From NCBI GenBank assembly GCA_022779485.1, contig JALFTC010000014.1, positions 62,001-126,000 of the forward strand: 64,000 bases of DNA, given 5' to 3'. This document shows positions 8,519 through 18,295 of this stretch, one piece after another. Numbering within the stretch: the stretch's first letter is position 1; each line of letters begins with the position of its first letter. Under the pieces are notes generated by a model, which saw nothing but the letters and a program-made list of their open reading frames with translations, was not told where the DNA came from and did not search any database. This DNA is from Ruminococcus sp. (GTDB lineage: Bacteria; Bacillota; Clostridia; Oscillospirales; Acutalibacteraceae). A program made the position numbers and the translations under genes.

Positions 8519-9373
8519 ATGAAATTAAGTACATTATACAAAGAGGGCAAAACAGTCCTTTCCTTTGAGGTTTTTCCTCCAAAAAAGACAAGCGGAGTGG
8601 AAACGGTTTACAAGGCACTTGACGAGCTGGCATCATTAAAACCTGCCTATATTTCCGTTACATACGGTGCAGGTGGGACAGAGGCAAACAACACAGCGCT
8701 GATTGCATCAAAGGTAAAGTCCCTGGGTGTTGAGCCTTTGGCTCACCTCACCTGTGTGAACAACGACAGACAAACTGTTGAAAAAGAGTTAGAAATTTTT
8801 AAGAAAAAGGGAATTGAAAATATCCTTGCTCTCCGTGGCGATATTGTTCCCGACATTGAGCCGAAAAAGGATTTTCTACACGCAAGCGACCTTTGCGAGT
8901 ACATTCAGCAAAGGGGAGATTTTGAACTTGCCGGTGCCTGTTACCCCGAAATGCACCTTGAGGCAAATTCAATGGTTGAGGATATCAGAAACCTTAAAAC
9001 AAAGGTTGAAAAGGGCGCAACCCACCTTATTTCTCAACTTTTCTTTGACAATTCGGCATTTTACAGCTTTATGGATATGGTAAGATGTGCAGGCATTGAT
9101 GTGCCTGTTTCAGCAGGAATTATGCCTGTTACAAACAAAAAGCAGATTGAACGGATGGTGTCAATGTGCGGTGCAAGTCTGCCCTCAAAATTTTCAAAGA
9201 TTATGCAGAGGTACGAAAATAATCCCGATGCACTAAGGGATGCCGGTATTGCCTACGCTGTGGAGCAGATTGTTGACCTTATGGCAAACGGAGTTGAGGG
9301 TATTCATCTTTACACAATGAACAACCCTTATGTTGCAACAAAAATTACAGAAGCGATTGGAAACTTGTTATGA
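8519..9373 (+). CDS. metF: 5,10-methylenetetrahydrofolate reductase
   Basis: This 284-aa TIM-barrel flavoprotein reduces methylene-THF to methyl-THF, the methyl donor for methionine synthesis. The N-terminus LSFEVFPPKK contains the catalytic Glu, and the flavin-binding segments NILALRGD and HLISQLFFDN follow. Length and order match MetF. It is the first gene of a three-gene operon with the MetH activation protein and MetH, and its stop overlaps the next start (ATGA). I found no SAM riboswitch in the short leader. Confidence 0.96.
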   Translation: MKLSTLYKEGKTVLSFEVFPPKKTSGVETVYKALDELASLKPAYISVTYGAGGTEANNTALIASKVKSLGVEPLAHLTCVNNDRQTVEKELEIFKKKGIENILALRGDIVPDIEPKKDFLHASDLCEYIQQRGDFELAGACYPEMHLEANSMVEDIRNLKTKVEKGATHLISQLFFDNSAFYSFMDMVRCAGIDVPVSAGIMPVTNKKQIERMVSMCGASLPSKFSKIMQRYENNPDALRDAGIAYAVEQIVDLMANGVEGIHLYTMNNPYVATKITEAIGNLL

Positions 9374-10002
9374 TAACATTGTCATCTCTTGACAGAGCCG
9401 AGGCACTCCGCTATATGGGAGGTCACGGTGTAAATCCCGACAATATAACACAGGCTTTGATGGATAAGGCAGAGGAGGAAATCCTGAAAATATGCCGACC
9501 TGTTTACACCTTTACCGAAATTCCCAAGGACAGCCCTGCCCTTGGTGGTGAGGATATAAAAAAGGTGATAGAAAAAAGCGAAAAGGTTGTGCTGATTGCC
9601 GCAACACTGGGAATTTATGTGGATAAGCTGATTCGCAAGGCACAAATTACCGATATGGCGCAGGCTGTTGTAATTGACGCTATGGCGTCCGTTGCCATTG
9701 AGCAGTTTATGGACAAAATCGAGGTTGAGCTTTCAAAGAGGTACAGCGGATATTACTTTACAAACAGATTCAGCCCCGGCTACGGTGACTATCCCCTTGA
9801 AAAGCAAAGGGAAATTGTACGGCTTTTAAACACAGAAAAAAAGCTTGGGCTTAACCTTACAGAAAGCCTTATGCTCAACCCCACAAAGTCGGTTACGGCG
9901 GTTATTGGTGTGGGTAAAGAAGAGGTTGAGGAAAAACGCTCCTGCACATCAAAGTGTTCGAGGTGCGGTAACAAAAATTGTCCTTACAGGAGGGCGGAAT
10001 AA
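9370..10002 (+). CDS. Free-standing methionine synthase activation-domain protein
   Basis: This 210-aa protein matches the vitamin-B12-dependent methionine synthase activation domain (PF02965), which in E. coli is the C-terminal part of MetH and binds SAM to re-methylate oxidised cobalamin. Its middle contains RFSPGYGDYPL, the conserved SAM-site region, and MLNPTKSVTAVIG. The C-terminus ends in a cysteine cluster (CTSKCSRCGNKNCPY), possibly binding a metal. It overlaps metF by 4 bases, and its TAA overlaps the metH ATG by one base. Because the next gene lacks this domain, the two proteins probably act together. Confidence 0.9.
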   Translation: MITLSSLDRAEALRYMGGHGVNPDNITQALMDKAEEEILKICRPVYTFTEIPKDSPALGGEDIKKVIEKSEKVVLIAATLGIYVDKLIRKAQITDMAQAVVIDAMASVAIEQFMDKIEVELSKRYSGYYFTNRFSPGYGDYPLEKQREIVRLLNTEKKLGLNLTESLMLNPTKSVTAVIGVGKEEVEEKRSCTSKCSRCGNKNCPYRRAE

Positions 10003-12368
10003 TGGACTTTAAAACACTCTTAAAAAAAGAATTTATTATATATGACGGTGGAATGGGCACAATGCTCCAAAAGCGTGGGCTAAAAATGGGAGATAACCCA
10101 AATGTGCTGAATATCACCCACCCACAAACTATTGTTGATGTTCACAGGGAATATGTAAACGCAGGAAGTGACATCATCTGTGCCAATACATTCTCCGCCA
10201 ACAGGCACAAGCTGGAGGGTACAGGCTACGGTGTAAAGGAGATTGTAAGTTCTGCTATTGACTGCTGTAAAAAGGCAGTTGAGGGAACAGACACCCTGAT
10301 TGCCCTTGATATGGGACCTATCGGTCAACTCCTTGAGCCAAACGGTACTCTTACCGTTGAGGAAGCCTATGACATTTTTAAAGAGGTAGTAAATTCTGAC
10401 GACAGGTATGATGTTATAGCAATAGAAACTATGACAGATTTGCTGGAGATGAAAACCGCTCTCCTTGCCTGTAAGGAAAACAGCCAAAAGCCTGTGCTTT
10501 GTACAATGAGCTTTGAGGAAAACGGCAGAACATTTCAGGGTGTTTCTCCAAGTGCTATGGTGCTAACCCTTGAGGGACTTGGGGCGGATGCCATAGGTCT
10601 TAACTGCTCCCTTGGTCCTGACGAGATTGAGCCTATGCTAAAGGAGATTTGCGAAAGGTGTAATGTTCCTGTTATTGCAAAGCCAAACGCAGGACTTCCC
10701 GACCCTGTAACCAACACCTACACAATGGGAGCAGAGGAATTTGCGGGGAAAATGGCTGAACTTTCCTCATTGGGTGTTAAAATTTTAGGTGGATGCTGTG
10801 GCACAACACCTGAATTTATAGAGAAGCTAAAGGACGAACTAAAGGACAAAACCTACAGGAAGAATGTTCACCCATATGTGACGGGAGTTTGCTCGGGAAC
10901 AGCGGTTGTAAATATTGACCAGCCCAAAATTATCGGCGAAAGAATTAACCCAACAGGCAAAAAGCTGTTTAAGCAGGCACTTGTAAACAATGATATGGAC
11001 TACATTTTGTCACAGGCTATCAGTCAGGCAGAGGACGGAGCAGAAATTCTTGACATAAATGTAGGTCATCCCGAAATAGACGAAAAAGAAATGATGGTTA
11101 AGGTTGTAAAGGCTGTACAGGGCGTTGTTGATTTGCCGTTACAGTTGGACTCCACAAAGCCTGAGGTGCTTGAAGCAGGACTTAGGGTGTACAACGGACG
11201 AGCAATAGTGAACTCCGTAAACGGTGAAGAAAAGAGCCTTAATGAGATTTTGCCCATTGTTGCAAAGTACGGCGCTGCTGTTGTAGGACTTACTTTAGAT
11301 GAGGACGGAATTCCCGAAACAACAGAAAAGCGACTTGAAATTGCGGAAAAAATTATAAATAGAGCAAAGTCCTTTGGTATTAGGGAAGAGGATATTTATA
11401 TCGACTGCCTGACCCTCACTGTATCGGCACAGCAAAGCGGTGCTGTGCAAACGCTGGAGGCGCTTGAAAGGGTTAAGGAAAAGTACAATGTAAAAACTGT
11501 GCTCGGTGTCAGCAATATCTCCTTTGGACTTCCCCAAAGACCCCTTGTTAATCAAACCTTCCTTACAATGGCTTTGGAGCGTGGACTTGACTTGCCGATT
11601 ATCAACCCCGGTGTGTTTGGTATGGCAGGGGCTGTGCGTTCCTTTAGAGTGCTAAAGGGATATGACGAGGAAAGCCGTGACTATATTGCAAAGTACAGCG
11701 ATTTTGTTGTGGAAACCGTAAGCCAAAACCACGAGAACACCTTGGGCGAGGCGGTAATGAAGGGACTTAAAAAGGAATGTCACGACATCACCCTTAAAAT
11801 GCTTGAAAATACCGACCCTATGGAAATAATTGACAGAGAGCTTATTCCCGCACTTGACAGGGTTGGCTCGTTGTTTGAACAGGGCAAGGTGTTCCTGCCG
11901 GGACTTTTGTCATCAGCCACAGCCGCCCAACAGGCTTTTGAGATTATAAAGGAAAAACTTGCTGAAAACAGCAGTGAAAGTGTATCAAAGGGCAAGATTA
12001 TCCTTGCAACCGTCAAGGGAGATATTCACGATATTGGAAAAAATATTGTTAAGGTGCTCCTTGAGAATTACGGATATGATGTTATAGATTTAGGCAAGGA
12101 TGTTGAGCCTTCTCTTGTTGCGGAAACTGCCAAAAGGGAAAATGTTACCCTTGTTGGACTTTCGGCACTTATGACCACAACCCTTAAAAGTATGGAGGAC
12201 ACAATATCCCTTATTCACCAAACACCCGGTCTGGAGGATACACAAATTATGGTAGGCGGTGCTGTTCTCACAGAGGAATATGCTATGAAGATAAAGGCGG
12301 ATTACTACTGCAAAACAGCGGCAATATCCGTTGAAACAGCAAGAAAGGTTTTTCCTAATAAAGGATAA
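10002..12368 (+). CDS. metH: Cobalamin-dependent methionine synthase, core enzyme without activation domain
   Basis: This 788-aa protein transfers the methyl group of methyl-THF to homocysteine via B12. Domains in order: homocysteine-binding barrel (about 1-300, zinc ligands in GLNCSLGP and GGCCGTTPEF), pterin-binding barrel beginning IGERINPTGKK, cobalamin cap helix bundle, and Rossmann B12 domain with the cobalt-ligand motif DIHDIGKN near 672-680. E. coli MetH is over 1200 aa; the missing C-terminal part is the upstream gene. The ORF track starts at 9978, but ATG 10002 follows AGGAGGGCGG. This split arrangement with metF is known from Thermotoga and some clostridia. Confidence 0.95.
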   Translation: MDFKTLLKKEFIIYDGGMGTMLQKRGLKMGDNPNVLNITHPQTIVDVHREYVNAGSDIICANTFSANRHKLEGTGYGVKEIVSSAIDCCKKAVEGTDTLIALDMGPIGQLLEPNGTLTVEEAYDIFKEVVNSDDRYDVIAIETMTDLLEMKTALLACKENSQKPVLCTMSFEENGRTFQGVSPSAMVLTLEGLGADAIGLNCSLGPDEIEPMLKEICERCNVPVIAKPNAGLPDPVTNTYTMGAEEFAGKMAELSSLGVKILGGCCGTTPEFIEKLKDELKDKTYRKNVHPYVTGVCSGTAVVNIDQPKIIGERINPTGKKLFKQALVNNDMDYILSQAISQAEDGAEILDINVGHPEIDEKEMMVKVVKAVQGVVDLPLQLDSTKPEVLEAGLRVYNGRAIVNSVNGEEKSLNEILPIVAKYGAAVVGLTLDEDGIPETTEKRLEIAEKIINRAKSFGIREEDIYIDCLTLTVSAQQSGAVQTLEALERVKEKYNVKTVLGVSNISFGLPQRPLVNQTFLTMALERGLDLPIINPGVFGMAGAVRSFRVLKGYDEESRDYIAKYSDFVVETVSQNHENTLGEAVMKGLKKECHDITLKMLENTDPMEIIDRELIPALDRVGSLFEQGKVFLPGLLSSATAAQQAFEIIKEKLAENSSESVSKGKIILATVKGDIHDIGKNIVKVLLENYGYDVIDLGKDVEPSLVAETAKRENVTLVGLSALMTTTLKSMEDTISLIHQTPGLEDTQIMVGGAVLTEEYAMKIKADYYCKTAAISVETARKVFPNKG

Positions 12369-12473
12369 TTATCAAATTAATAAGATTAAGGCGGATTTGG
12401 TAATGATTTGTTGTCAAATATTACAAAAAAATATGGGTAATTTTGAATAATCTCATAGAAAAATACATTTTAA

Positions 12474-12502
12474 TTGACTTTTTTTCTTTATAGTAATATA
12501 AT
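12474..12502 (+). promoter_or_regulatory. Sigma-A-type promoter of the 4,6-dehydratase/glmS unit
   Basis: TTGACT, exactly 17 bases, TATAAT; about 70 bases before the start in an otherwise AT-rich gap. Confidence 0.85.
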
Positions 12503-12570
12503 CTAACCATTAATTATCTTTGTTTTAATTTTTTATTAATTTCTAATTATTTATAAATTTGAGTGGTAAT

Positions 12571-14472
12571 ATGATAAGACCGGAATTCAATTTCAGAAAG
12601 GTTATGCTTGGCATTGTGGACGCATTTATAATTGCGTTGTGCGGAGTAGTAACCAACTTTATGCTTGAGGCATTTGACTTTCAGACCGGCTTTGAAAGCG
12701 TGGTAGAAACACCCTATGTGGTGGTTTCCATAATCATAAATGTAATAGTTTGTCTTGTGGCGCTTTGGATTTGCGGAGCCTACAACAAAGCATGGAGATT
12801 TTTTAACATCAGGGATTACCTTGACTGCATTGTTGCAATGTTTTTTGGTGTTGCAGTAAGCACATTGATTTTGTCACTGCGCTACAACACATTCAACTAT
12901 GTTTTGCCCTACACCCTAATCAGCGGTGCAATGTCCATTATGGGCATTGTGATGTTCAGGCTTATTTTTAAAAATGCCTTTATTAAAATCAGCGACTCCG
13001 AAAGGATGAATCAAGGGGAAAGAACCCTTATTGTAGGTGCAGGTAATGCAGGTCGTATAATTTTAAAAGATATTTTTGCCGCACAAAACGACAGCGGAAA
13101 TCCATCAAAAAATCTGTTCCCCATTGGCTTTGTTGACGATGAAAGAACACTTCGCAACACAATGGTGGACACCGTAAGGGTGCTTGGCACAACCTACGAT
13201 ATTCCCGAAATTTGTGCAAGTGAAAACATCAGTCTGATTATTTTTGCAATTCCCTCCTGCAGTGAAGAGGACAGAACAAGAATTTTGGATTTATGCTCAA
13301 AGACTGAGTGTAAAATCAAGATTATCCCATATTTCAGTCAGCTTTTGTTTGACGGTGACGAGGGTAAGCCTCAGCTTTTAAATCAGGTTAAGGACATTAA
13401 AATCGAGGATTTGCTTGGCAGAAAGCCAATTACCTTTGACAAAGCCTCAGTAAAAGAGCTTGTTAATAACAAGGTATGTATGGTGACAGGGGGCGGTGGC
13501 TCAATAGGCTCCGAGCTTGTTCGCCAAATTGCAAATTACTCACCAAAGCAGATAATTATTGTTGATATATACGAAAATAACGCATACGATATACAGCAGG
13601 AGCTTATCCTTGAACACGGAAATAAATTAAATCTTGCCACAGTTATAGCCTCTGTAAGGGATTATGACAAAATGGAGCAGATTTTTAAGGAATATAAGCC
13701 TGAGTTGGTGTGGCACGCTGCCGCCCACAAGCATGTTCCCCTTATGGAAACAGTTCCCTGTGAGGCTGTAAAGAACAACATCTTCGGAACATATAATGTT
13801 GCAACCTTGGCTCAAAAGTACGGAGTTAAGAAGTTTGTTATGATTAGTACCGACAAGGCGGTTAACCCCACAAATGTTATGGGCGCAACCAAAAGGTGCT
13901 GTGAGATGATAATGCAGTATATGGGTCAAAACACAACCGGTACAGAATTTGTAACAACCCGATTTGGCAATGTACTTGGAAGTAATGGCTCTGTTGTCCC
14001 CCTTTTCCGCCGACAGATAGAAAGCGGAAAGCCCATTACCGTAACTCACCCCGACATTATCCGCTATTTTATGACAATACCCGAGGCTGTATCACTGGTG
14101 CTTCAAGCGGCAGGTATGGCTAAGGGTGGCGAGATTTTTGTCCTTGATATGGGTAAGCCGGTGAAGATTACCACCCTTGCGGAAAATCTTTGCAGAATGT
14201 ACGGTAAGGTGCCTTATAAGGATGTTGAGATTAAATTTACCGGACTTCGCCCCGGCGAAAAGCTGTTTGAGGAGCTTCTTATGGATGAAGAGGGACTAAA
14301 GCAGACAGCTAATGAAAAAATTTTTATTGGAAATCAAATTGATATTGATAAAGAAACCCTCCTTGCCAAGCTTCAAAATCTTAGGAAATGTGCCGAGGAT
14401 AATGATGATGACAGGGCGGTGGAATTGTTGGCAGACATAGTGCCGACCTTTGACCATAAACTAAACAAATAA
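12571..14472 (+). CDS. Membrane-bound nucleotide-sugar 4,6-dehydratase (CapD/WbpM/PglF family)
   Basis: This protein of about 633 aa has four N-terminal membrane helices, a CoA-binding-like Rossmann domain (VGAGNAGR) and a C-terminal extended-SDR domain with TGGGGSIGSELVRQ near residue 305. The catalytic segment reads KAVNPTNVMGATKR: methionine replaces the usual tyrosine of YxxxK, as known for the large WbpM/PglF enzymes. These convert UDP-GlcNAc to the 4-keto-6-deoxy sugar used for surface amino sugars. I use ATG 12571 after GAGTGG; the ORF track's TTG 12559 is an alternative. glmS follows after 17 bases, so a shared transcript is likely. Confidence 0.9.
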   Translation: MIRPEFNFRKVMLGIVDAFIIALCGVVTNFMLEAFDFQTGFESVVETPYVVVSIIINVIVCLVALWICGAYNKAWRFFNIRDYLDCIVAMFFGVAVSTLILSLRYNTFNYVLPYTLISGAMSIMGIVMFRLIFKNAFIKISDSERMNQGERTLIVGAGNAGRIILKDIFAAQNDSGNPSKNLFPIGFVDDERTLRNTMVDTVRVLGTTYDIPEICASENISLIIFAIPSCSEEDRTRILDLCSKTECKIKIIPYFSQLLFDGDEGKPQLLNQVKDIKIEDLLGRKPITFDKASVKELVNNKVCMVTGGGGSIGSELVRQIANYSPKQIIIVDIYENNAYDIQQELILEHGNKLNLATVIASVRDYDKMEQIFKEYKPELVWHAAAHKHVPLMETVPCEAVKNNIFGTYNVATLAQKYGVKKFVMISTDKAVNPTNVMGATKRCCEMIMQYMGQNTTGTEFVTTRFGNVLGSNGSVVPLFRRQIESGKPITVTHPDIIRYFMTIPEAVSLVLQAAGMAKGGEIFVLDMGKPVKITTLAENLCRMYGKVPYKDVEIKFTGLRPGEKLFEELLMDEEGLKQTANEKIFIGNQIDIDKETLLAKLQNLRKCAEDNDDDRAVELLADIVPTFDHKLNK

Positions 14473-14489
14473 AGTATTGGAGAATTGTT

Positions 14490-16313
14490 ATGTGTGGTAT
14501 TGTAGGTTATGTAGGACCGAGAGATTGCAGTGATGTTCTTGTTTCAGCACTCACAAGGCTTGAATACAGGGGTTACGACTCCGCCGGTATTGCTGTTTTT
14601 GAGAATGGTAAAATTGAAGTGGCAAAGACTAAGGGCAGACTCTCTGACCTTTCCGAAAAAATGGAGAAGGAGGGCAAACCAAAGGGTCACGCAGGTATTG
14701 GTCACACCCGTTGGGCAACTCACGGTCAGCCTTCATATGTAAATTCACACCCTCATTCAGGAAAAAGGGTGACTATTGTACATAACGGTATTATCGAAAA
14801 TTATATTGAACTTAAGGAGTATTTGACTAAAAAGGGCAAGACCTTTTTGTCCGATACAGACACAGAGGTAGTGGCTCAGCTCCTTGACTTAAAGTACGAC
14901 GGCGACCCGCTGGACACTATACATACGGTAATAAGAATGTTAAAGGGCTCCTTTGCTTTGGGTATAGTTTTTGCCGACTATCCCGACACAGTTTTTGCTG
15001 TTCGCAGAGAAAGTCCATTGATTGTAGGTGTTGGGGATAATGAAAGCTTTATTGCCTCCGATGTTCCTGCAATTCTTAACTATACCAAAAAATATTACCT
15101 TATGAATCACGACGAAATCGTAAAGCTCACCCACGATGGCGTTGAGTTTTTCGACAGTCATATGCTCCCCATTACAAAGGAGCTTCAGGAGGCTGACTGG
15201 GATATGGACGCCGCTGAAAAGGGCGGTTATCCCCACTTTATGATTAAGGAAATTCACGAACAACCTGAGGCTATCAAAAGGACTGTTCTGCCGAGAATTC
15301 GTGACAATATGCCTGACCTTTCTGAATGTGGAATTACCTTAGAGAATATTAAGGACTTCAAAAATATTCACATTGTTGCCTGTGGTACTGCTATGCACGC
15401 AGGAATGGTTGGAAAATATGTTATTGAGGGTCTTGCAAGAGTTCCTGTAAATGTGGATATTGCATCTGAATTCCGTTACAGAAATCCCCTTGTAGGTGAG
15501 GGCGACCTTGTAATAATTATTTCCCAAAGCGGAGAAACTGCCGACAGCAAGGCGGCTATGTCCCTTGCTAAGGAATACGGCGCAAAAACCCTTGCAATTG
15601 TTAACGCAAAGGGTAGCTCCATTGCAAGAGAGGCAGATATGCTGATTTACACCCATGCAGGTCCCGAAATTGCAGTTGCCTCAACAAAGGCATATATGGT
15701 GCAAATTGCAGTTATGTACCTCTTTGCATTCCAGCTTGCACTTGCCAAGGGAAGAATCACAGAGGATGAGTGCAAATCACTATTGACCTCACTTATGGAA
15801 GTTCCCGACAAGGTAGAGGAAACCCTTGAAAAGGTAATGGACGACTGCCAGTACGCAGGAAGCAGTCTTGTAAATGCAGATTCACTGTTGTATATCGGCA
15901 GAGGTCTTGACTATGCCCTTTCTATGGAGGGTTCTCTAAAGTTAAAGGAAATTTCATACATTCATAGCGAAAGCTATGCCGCAGGTGAGTTAAAGCACGG
16001 TACTATCTCACTTATCACAGAGGAAATGCCTGTTATCGCTGTGGCTACTCAAAATGCGCTCTTTGAAAAGACACTTTCAAATGTAAAAGAGGTTAGGTCA
16101 AGGGGAGCTTATGTAATCCTTGTGTGCGATGAAGAATGTCATATCGGCAGTGATGTGGCTGACCAGATTATAAGAGTACCAAAAATCCGTGAGGAGCTGA
16201 TGCCAATGCTGGCTATTGTTCCTTTACAGCTTATTGCCTACTACACATCCTTGCACAGGGGTAACGATATTGACAAGCCAAGAAATCTGGCTAAGTCGGT
16301 TACAGTAGAATAA
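14490..16313 (+). CDS. glmS: Glutamine:fructose-6-phosphate aminotransferase (isomerising)
   Basis: This 607-aa enzyme makes glucosamine-6-phosphate, the first step to UDP-GlcNAc for peptidoglycan and surface sugars. The N-terminal nucleophile Cys2 is in MCGIVGYVG, followed by the class II glutaminase domain and two SIS sugar-isomerase domains. It ends in the conserved KSVTVE. GGAG lies upstream of the ATG. Only 17 bases separate it from the preceding gene, so the glmS ribozyme found before this gene in many Firmicutes is absent. Co-transcription with the UDP-GlcNAc-using dehydratase makes metabolic sense. Confidence 0.98.
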   Translation: MCGIVGYVGPRDCSDVLVSALTRLEYRGYDSAGIAVFENGKIEVAKTKGRLSDLSEKMEKEGKPKGHAGIGHTRWATHGQPSYVNSHPHSGKRVTIVHNGIIENYIELKEYLTKKGKTFLSDTDTEVVAQLLDLKYDGDPLDTIHTVIRMLKGSFALGIVFADYPDTVFAVRRESPLIVGVGDNESFIASDVPAILNYTKKYYLMNHDEIVKLTHDGVEFFDSHMLPITKELQEADWDMDAAEKGGYPHFMIKEIHEQPEAIKRTVLPRIRDNMPDLSECGITLENIKDFKNIHIVACGTAMHAGMVGKYVIEGLARVPVNVDIASEFRYRNPLVGEGDLVIIISQSGETADSKAAMSLAKEYGAKTLAIVNAKGSSIAREADMLIYTHAGPEIAVASTKAYMVQIAVMYLFAFQLALAKGRITEDECKSLLTSLMEVPDKVEETLEKVMDDCQYAGSSLVNADSLLYIGRGLDYALSMEGSLKLKEISYIHSESYAAGELKHGTISLITEEMPVIAVATQNALFEKTLSNVKEVRSRGAYVILVCDEECHIGSDVADQIIRVPKIREELMPMLAIVPLQLIAYYTSLHRGNDIDKPRNLAKSVTVE

Positions 16314-16323
16314 AAAATTATTA

Positions 16324-16357
16324 ATAAGTCGGGAAAACCTCCCGACTTATGCTTTTT
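16324..16357 (+). terminator. Terminator of glmS
   Basis: ATAAGTCGGGA pairs with TCCCGACTTAT around five bases, then GCTTTTT. Confidence 0.9.
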
Positions 16358-16361
16358 AATT

Positions 16362-16384
16362 GTGATTTATTCAGTGTTTCCTTA
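16362..16384. repeat. End remnant of the 165-bp palindromic element
   Basis: GTGATTTATTCAGTGTTTCC with CTTA after it is identical to the right end of the full copy at 23583-23747. Only this end remains, between the glmS terminator and the next promoter. Confidence 0.75.
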
Positions 16385-16390
16385 GTATTA

Positions 16391-16418
16391 TTGACAATTA
16401 TTTTTCCTAAGGTATAAT
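16391..16418 (+). promoter_or_regulatory. Promoter of the FHA-FtsW/PBP operon
   Basis: TTGACA, 16 bases, TATAAT. The -10 region is tandemly repeated (TATAATATAGGAAA at 16413 and again at 16429), giving a possible second -10 16 bases downstream. Confidence 0.85.
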
Positions 16419-16470
16419 ATAGGAAAGATATAATATAGGAAATGAGATATACAGGAGAGGTGGGGAATAT

Positions 16471-18246
16471 ATGTATATGCAATGGCTTCTTGATGCCGGA
16501 GTTGTGGCTGTAAGAATCCTTTTGCCACTTTATGCCATAGTAATTATTTATTCAATATTTGCCTCAATGCACAGACACCGCAGGCAACAAAAACCACTGC
16601 TGACATTGGAAAATATGGAAACAGGGGAGAAAATTCCTGTTCTGTTTTGGGAAAACTCCATCGGCAGAAGTCGTGGAAGTGACATAAGGGTAAACGACCC
16701 TGCTGTTTCTCGTGACCACTGCGTTCTGCTCAGAAGGCAAGAGGGTTGGATGATTACCGATGTGGGCAGTAAGTGCGGAACATATGTTAACGGAGAGAAA
16801 ATAAAAAGCAATTCCCCCTCAAGGAATAAGTCCTTCTTTGCAAGTATTTTTTCCTCCTTTAAGGATAATTTGCAAAAAGGGATTAAGGCGGTTGACAACA
16901 CCACTCCTTACCGTACAAAGCTCCTGATAGACGACGAAATTCAAGTTGGCTCTACCTTATTCAGAGTGGAGCGAGGGGACGAATATGACGAGGAGGTTCG
17001 CCCCGACCGATTTTTAAAGAGAATCAGCAACAAGGCTTCTATGAAGCAGTACAAGCTGATGATTATGATAACCATTTTCCATTTTCTAATGGCAATAGAG
17101 GCGTCTTGGGACTACTACGCAAAGGACTTAAACCCCTTTATCTATTGCGGTGTATTTACTGTTATAAGCTGGGGTCTGTTCTTTGTTTCAACAAGAGTTA
17201 TCAAAAGGACAAACTTTGAGCTGGAGGCTTTGGCACTGTTTTTGACGGGACTGGGACTGATGTTACAGGTCAGGCAGTCGGACAGAATGGCGATAATGCA
17301 GATTGCCACAGCCCTTGCCGGTATAATTGGATTTGTGATTATTGTAAAGCTTCTTGAAAGACCTGACTGGGTACAGCGCTTTAGATTTTGGGGTATGATT
17401 GCCTCAATAGCACTCCTTGGCTTTAACCTTGTGTTTGGCAGCATCAAGAACGGTGCCGCCAACTGGATTACAATAGGCGGAATTTCCATTCAGCCATCTG
17501 AATTTGTAAAGATTCTCTACATTTTTGTAGGTGCCGGTACACTTGACGCAATTATGACAAGGAGAAACAAGATTGAGTTTATTGCTTTCTCCGCTATTTG
17601 CGTTGGTGAGCTTGCCCTTATGGGTGACTTTGGTACAGCACTTATATTCTTTGCAACATTCCTCTTTGTTGCATTTATGCGTTCAGGCGACATCAAGACA
17701 GTGCTCCTTGCACTTGCAACTGCCGTTGGAGGCGGAGCCGTAATTTTAAAGATAAAACCCTATGTTGCAAAGCGTTTTGAAACATGGGGACATGCCATTG
17801 AAAATTCCTCCGAGGGTGGTTTCCAACAGGCAAGGGTGCTTACCTATCTTGCATCGGGAAGTCTTTTCGGCGTAGGAATAGGCAACGGATTTTTAAAGTA
17901 TGTTATCGCCTCTGAAAGCGATTTGGTGTTTGGCATTGTGTGCGAGGAAATGGGCCTTATCGTAGGCTTTGCCCTGATTGCGGCTATACTCTGCCTTGCA
18001 ATTTATTCAAGGGATATAGCCACAAGGAGCCGCAGCACATTCTACTCAATTTCCGCCTGCTGTGCAGCAGGATTGTTCATTGTGCAAATGGCACTTAATG
18101 TACTTGGGGCAACTGATATTCTGCCACTTACAGGTGTTACATTCCCATTTGTGTCTGCCGGCGGTTCTTCAATGATTTCCTGTTGGGGACTTCTTGCATT
18201 TATCAAGGCGGCAGACGAAAGGACTTATTCTCAAAAGAGAGGATAA
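16471..18246 (+). CDS. FHA domain fused to FtsW/RodA/SpoVE-type peptidoglycan polymerase
   Basis: This 591-aa protein starts with one membrane helix, then a cytoplasmic FHA phosphothreonine-binding domain (about 55-170; GRSRGSDIRV, SRDH and CGTYVNG), then the ten-helix SEDS domain (about 195-585) ending with the conserved LPLTGVTFPFVSAGGSS. SEDS proteins polymerise lipid II into glycan strands with a partner class B PBP, and that partner is the next gene. The FHA suggests control by a Ser/Thr kinase, as in the mycobacterial FHA/RodA/PbpA cluster (known); none is encoded in this window. An insertion rich in Phe and Ser lies within the FHA region. RBS GGAGAGG. Confidence 0.93.
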   Translation: MYMQWLLDAGVVAVRILLPLYAIVIIYSIFASMHRHRRQQKPLLTLENMETGEKIPVLFWENSIGRSRGSDIRVNDPAVSRDHCVLLRRQEGWMITDVGSKCGTYVNGEKIKSNSPSRNKSFFASIFSSFKDNLQKGIKAVDNTTPYRTKLLIDDEIQVGSTLFRVERGDEYDEEVRPDRFLKRISNKASMKQYKLMIMITIFHFLMAIEASWDYYAKDLNPFIYCGVFTVISWGLFFVSTRVIKRTNFELEALALFLTGLGLMLQVRQSDRMAIMQIATALAGIIGFVIIVKLLERPDWVQRFRFWGMIASIALLGFNLVFGSIKNGAANWITIGGISIQPSEFVKILYIFVGAGTLDAIMTRRNKIEFIAFSAICVGELALMGDFGTALIFFATFLFVAFMRSGDIKTVLLALATAVGGGAVILKIKPYVAKRFETWGHAIENSSEGGFQQARVLTYLASGSLFGVGIGNGFLKYVIASESDLVFGIVCEEMGLIVGFALIAAILCLAIYSRDIATRSRSTFYSISACCAAGLFIVQMALNVLGATDILPLTGVTFPFVSAGGSSMISCWGLLAFIKAADERTYSQKRG

Positions 18247-18295
18247 CTACTCAAATTAGCCTTAAATTAGTTATGAAAAGGAGGAACTGTATCCA

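Noticed and set aside
14473-14489. glmS ribozyme
   Set aside because: Only 17 bases separate glmS from the upstream gene, far too short for the ribozyme.
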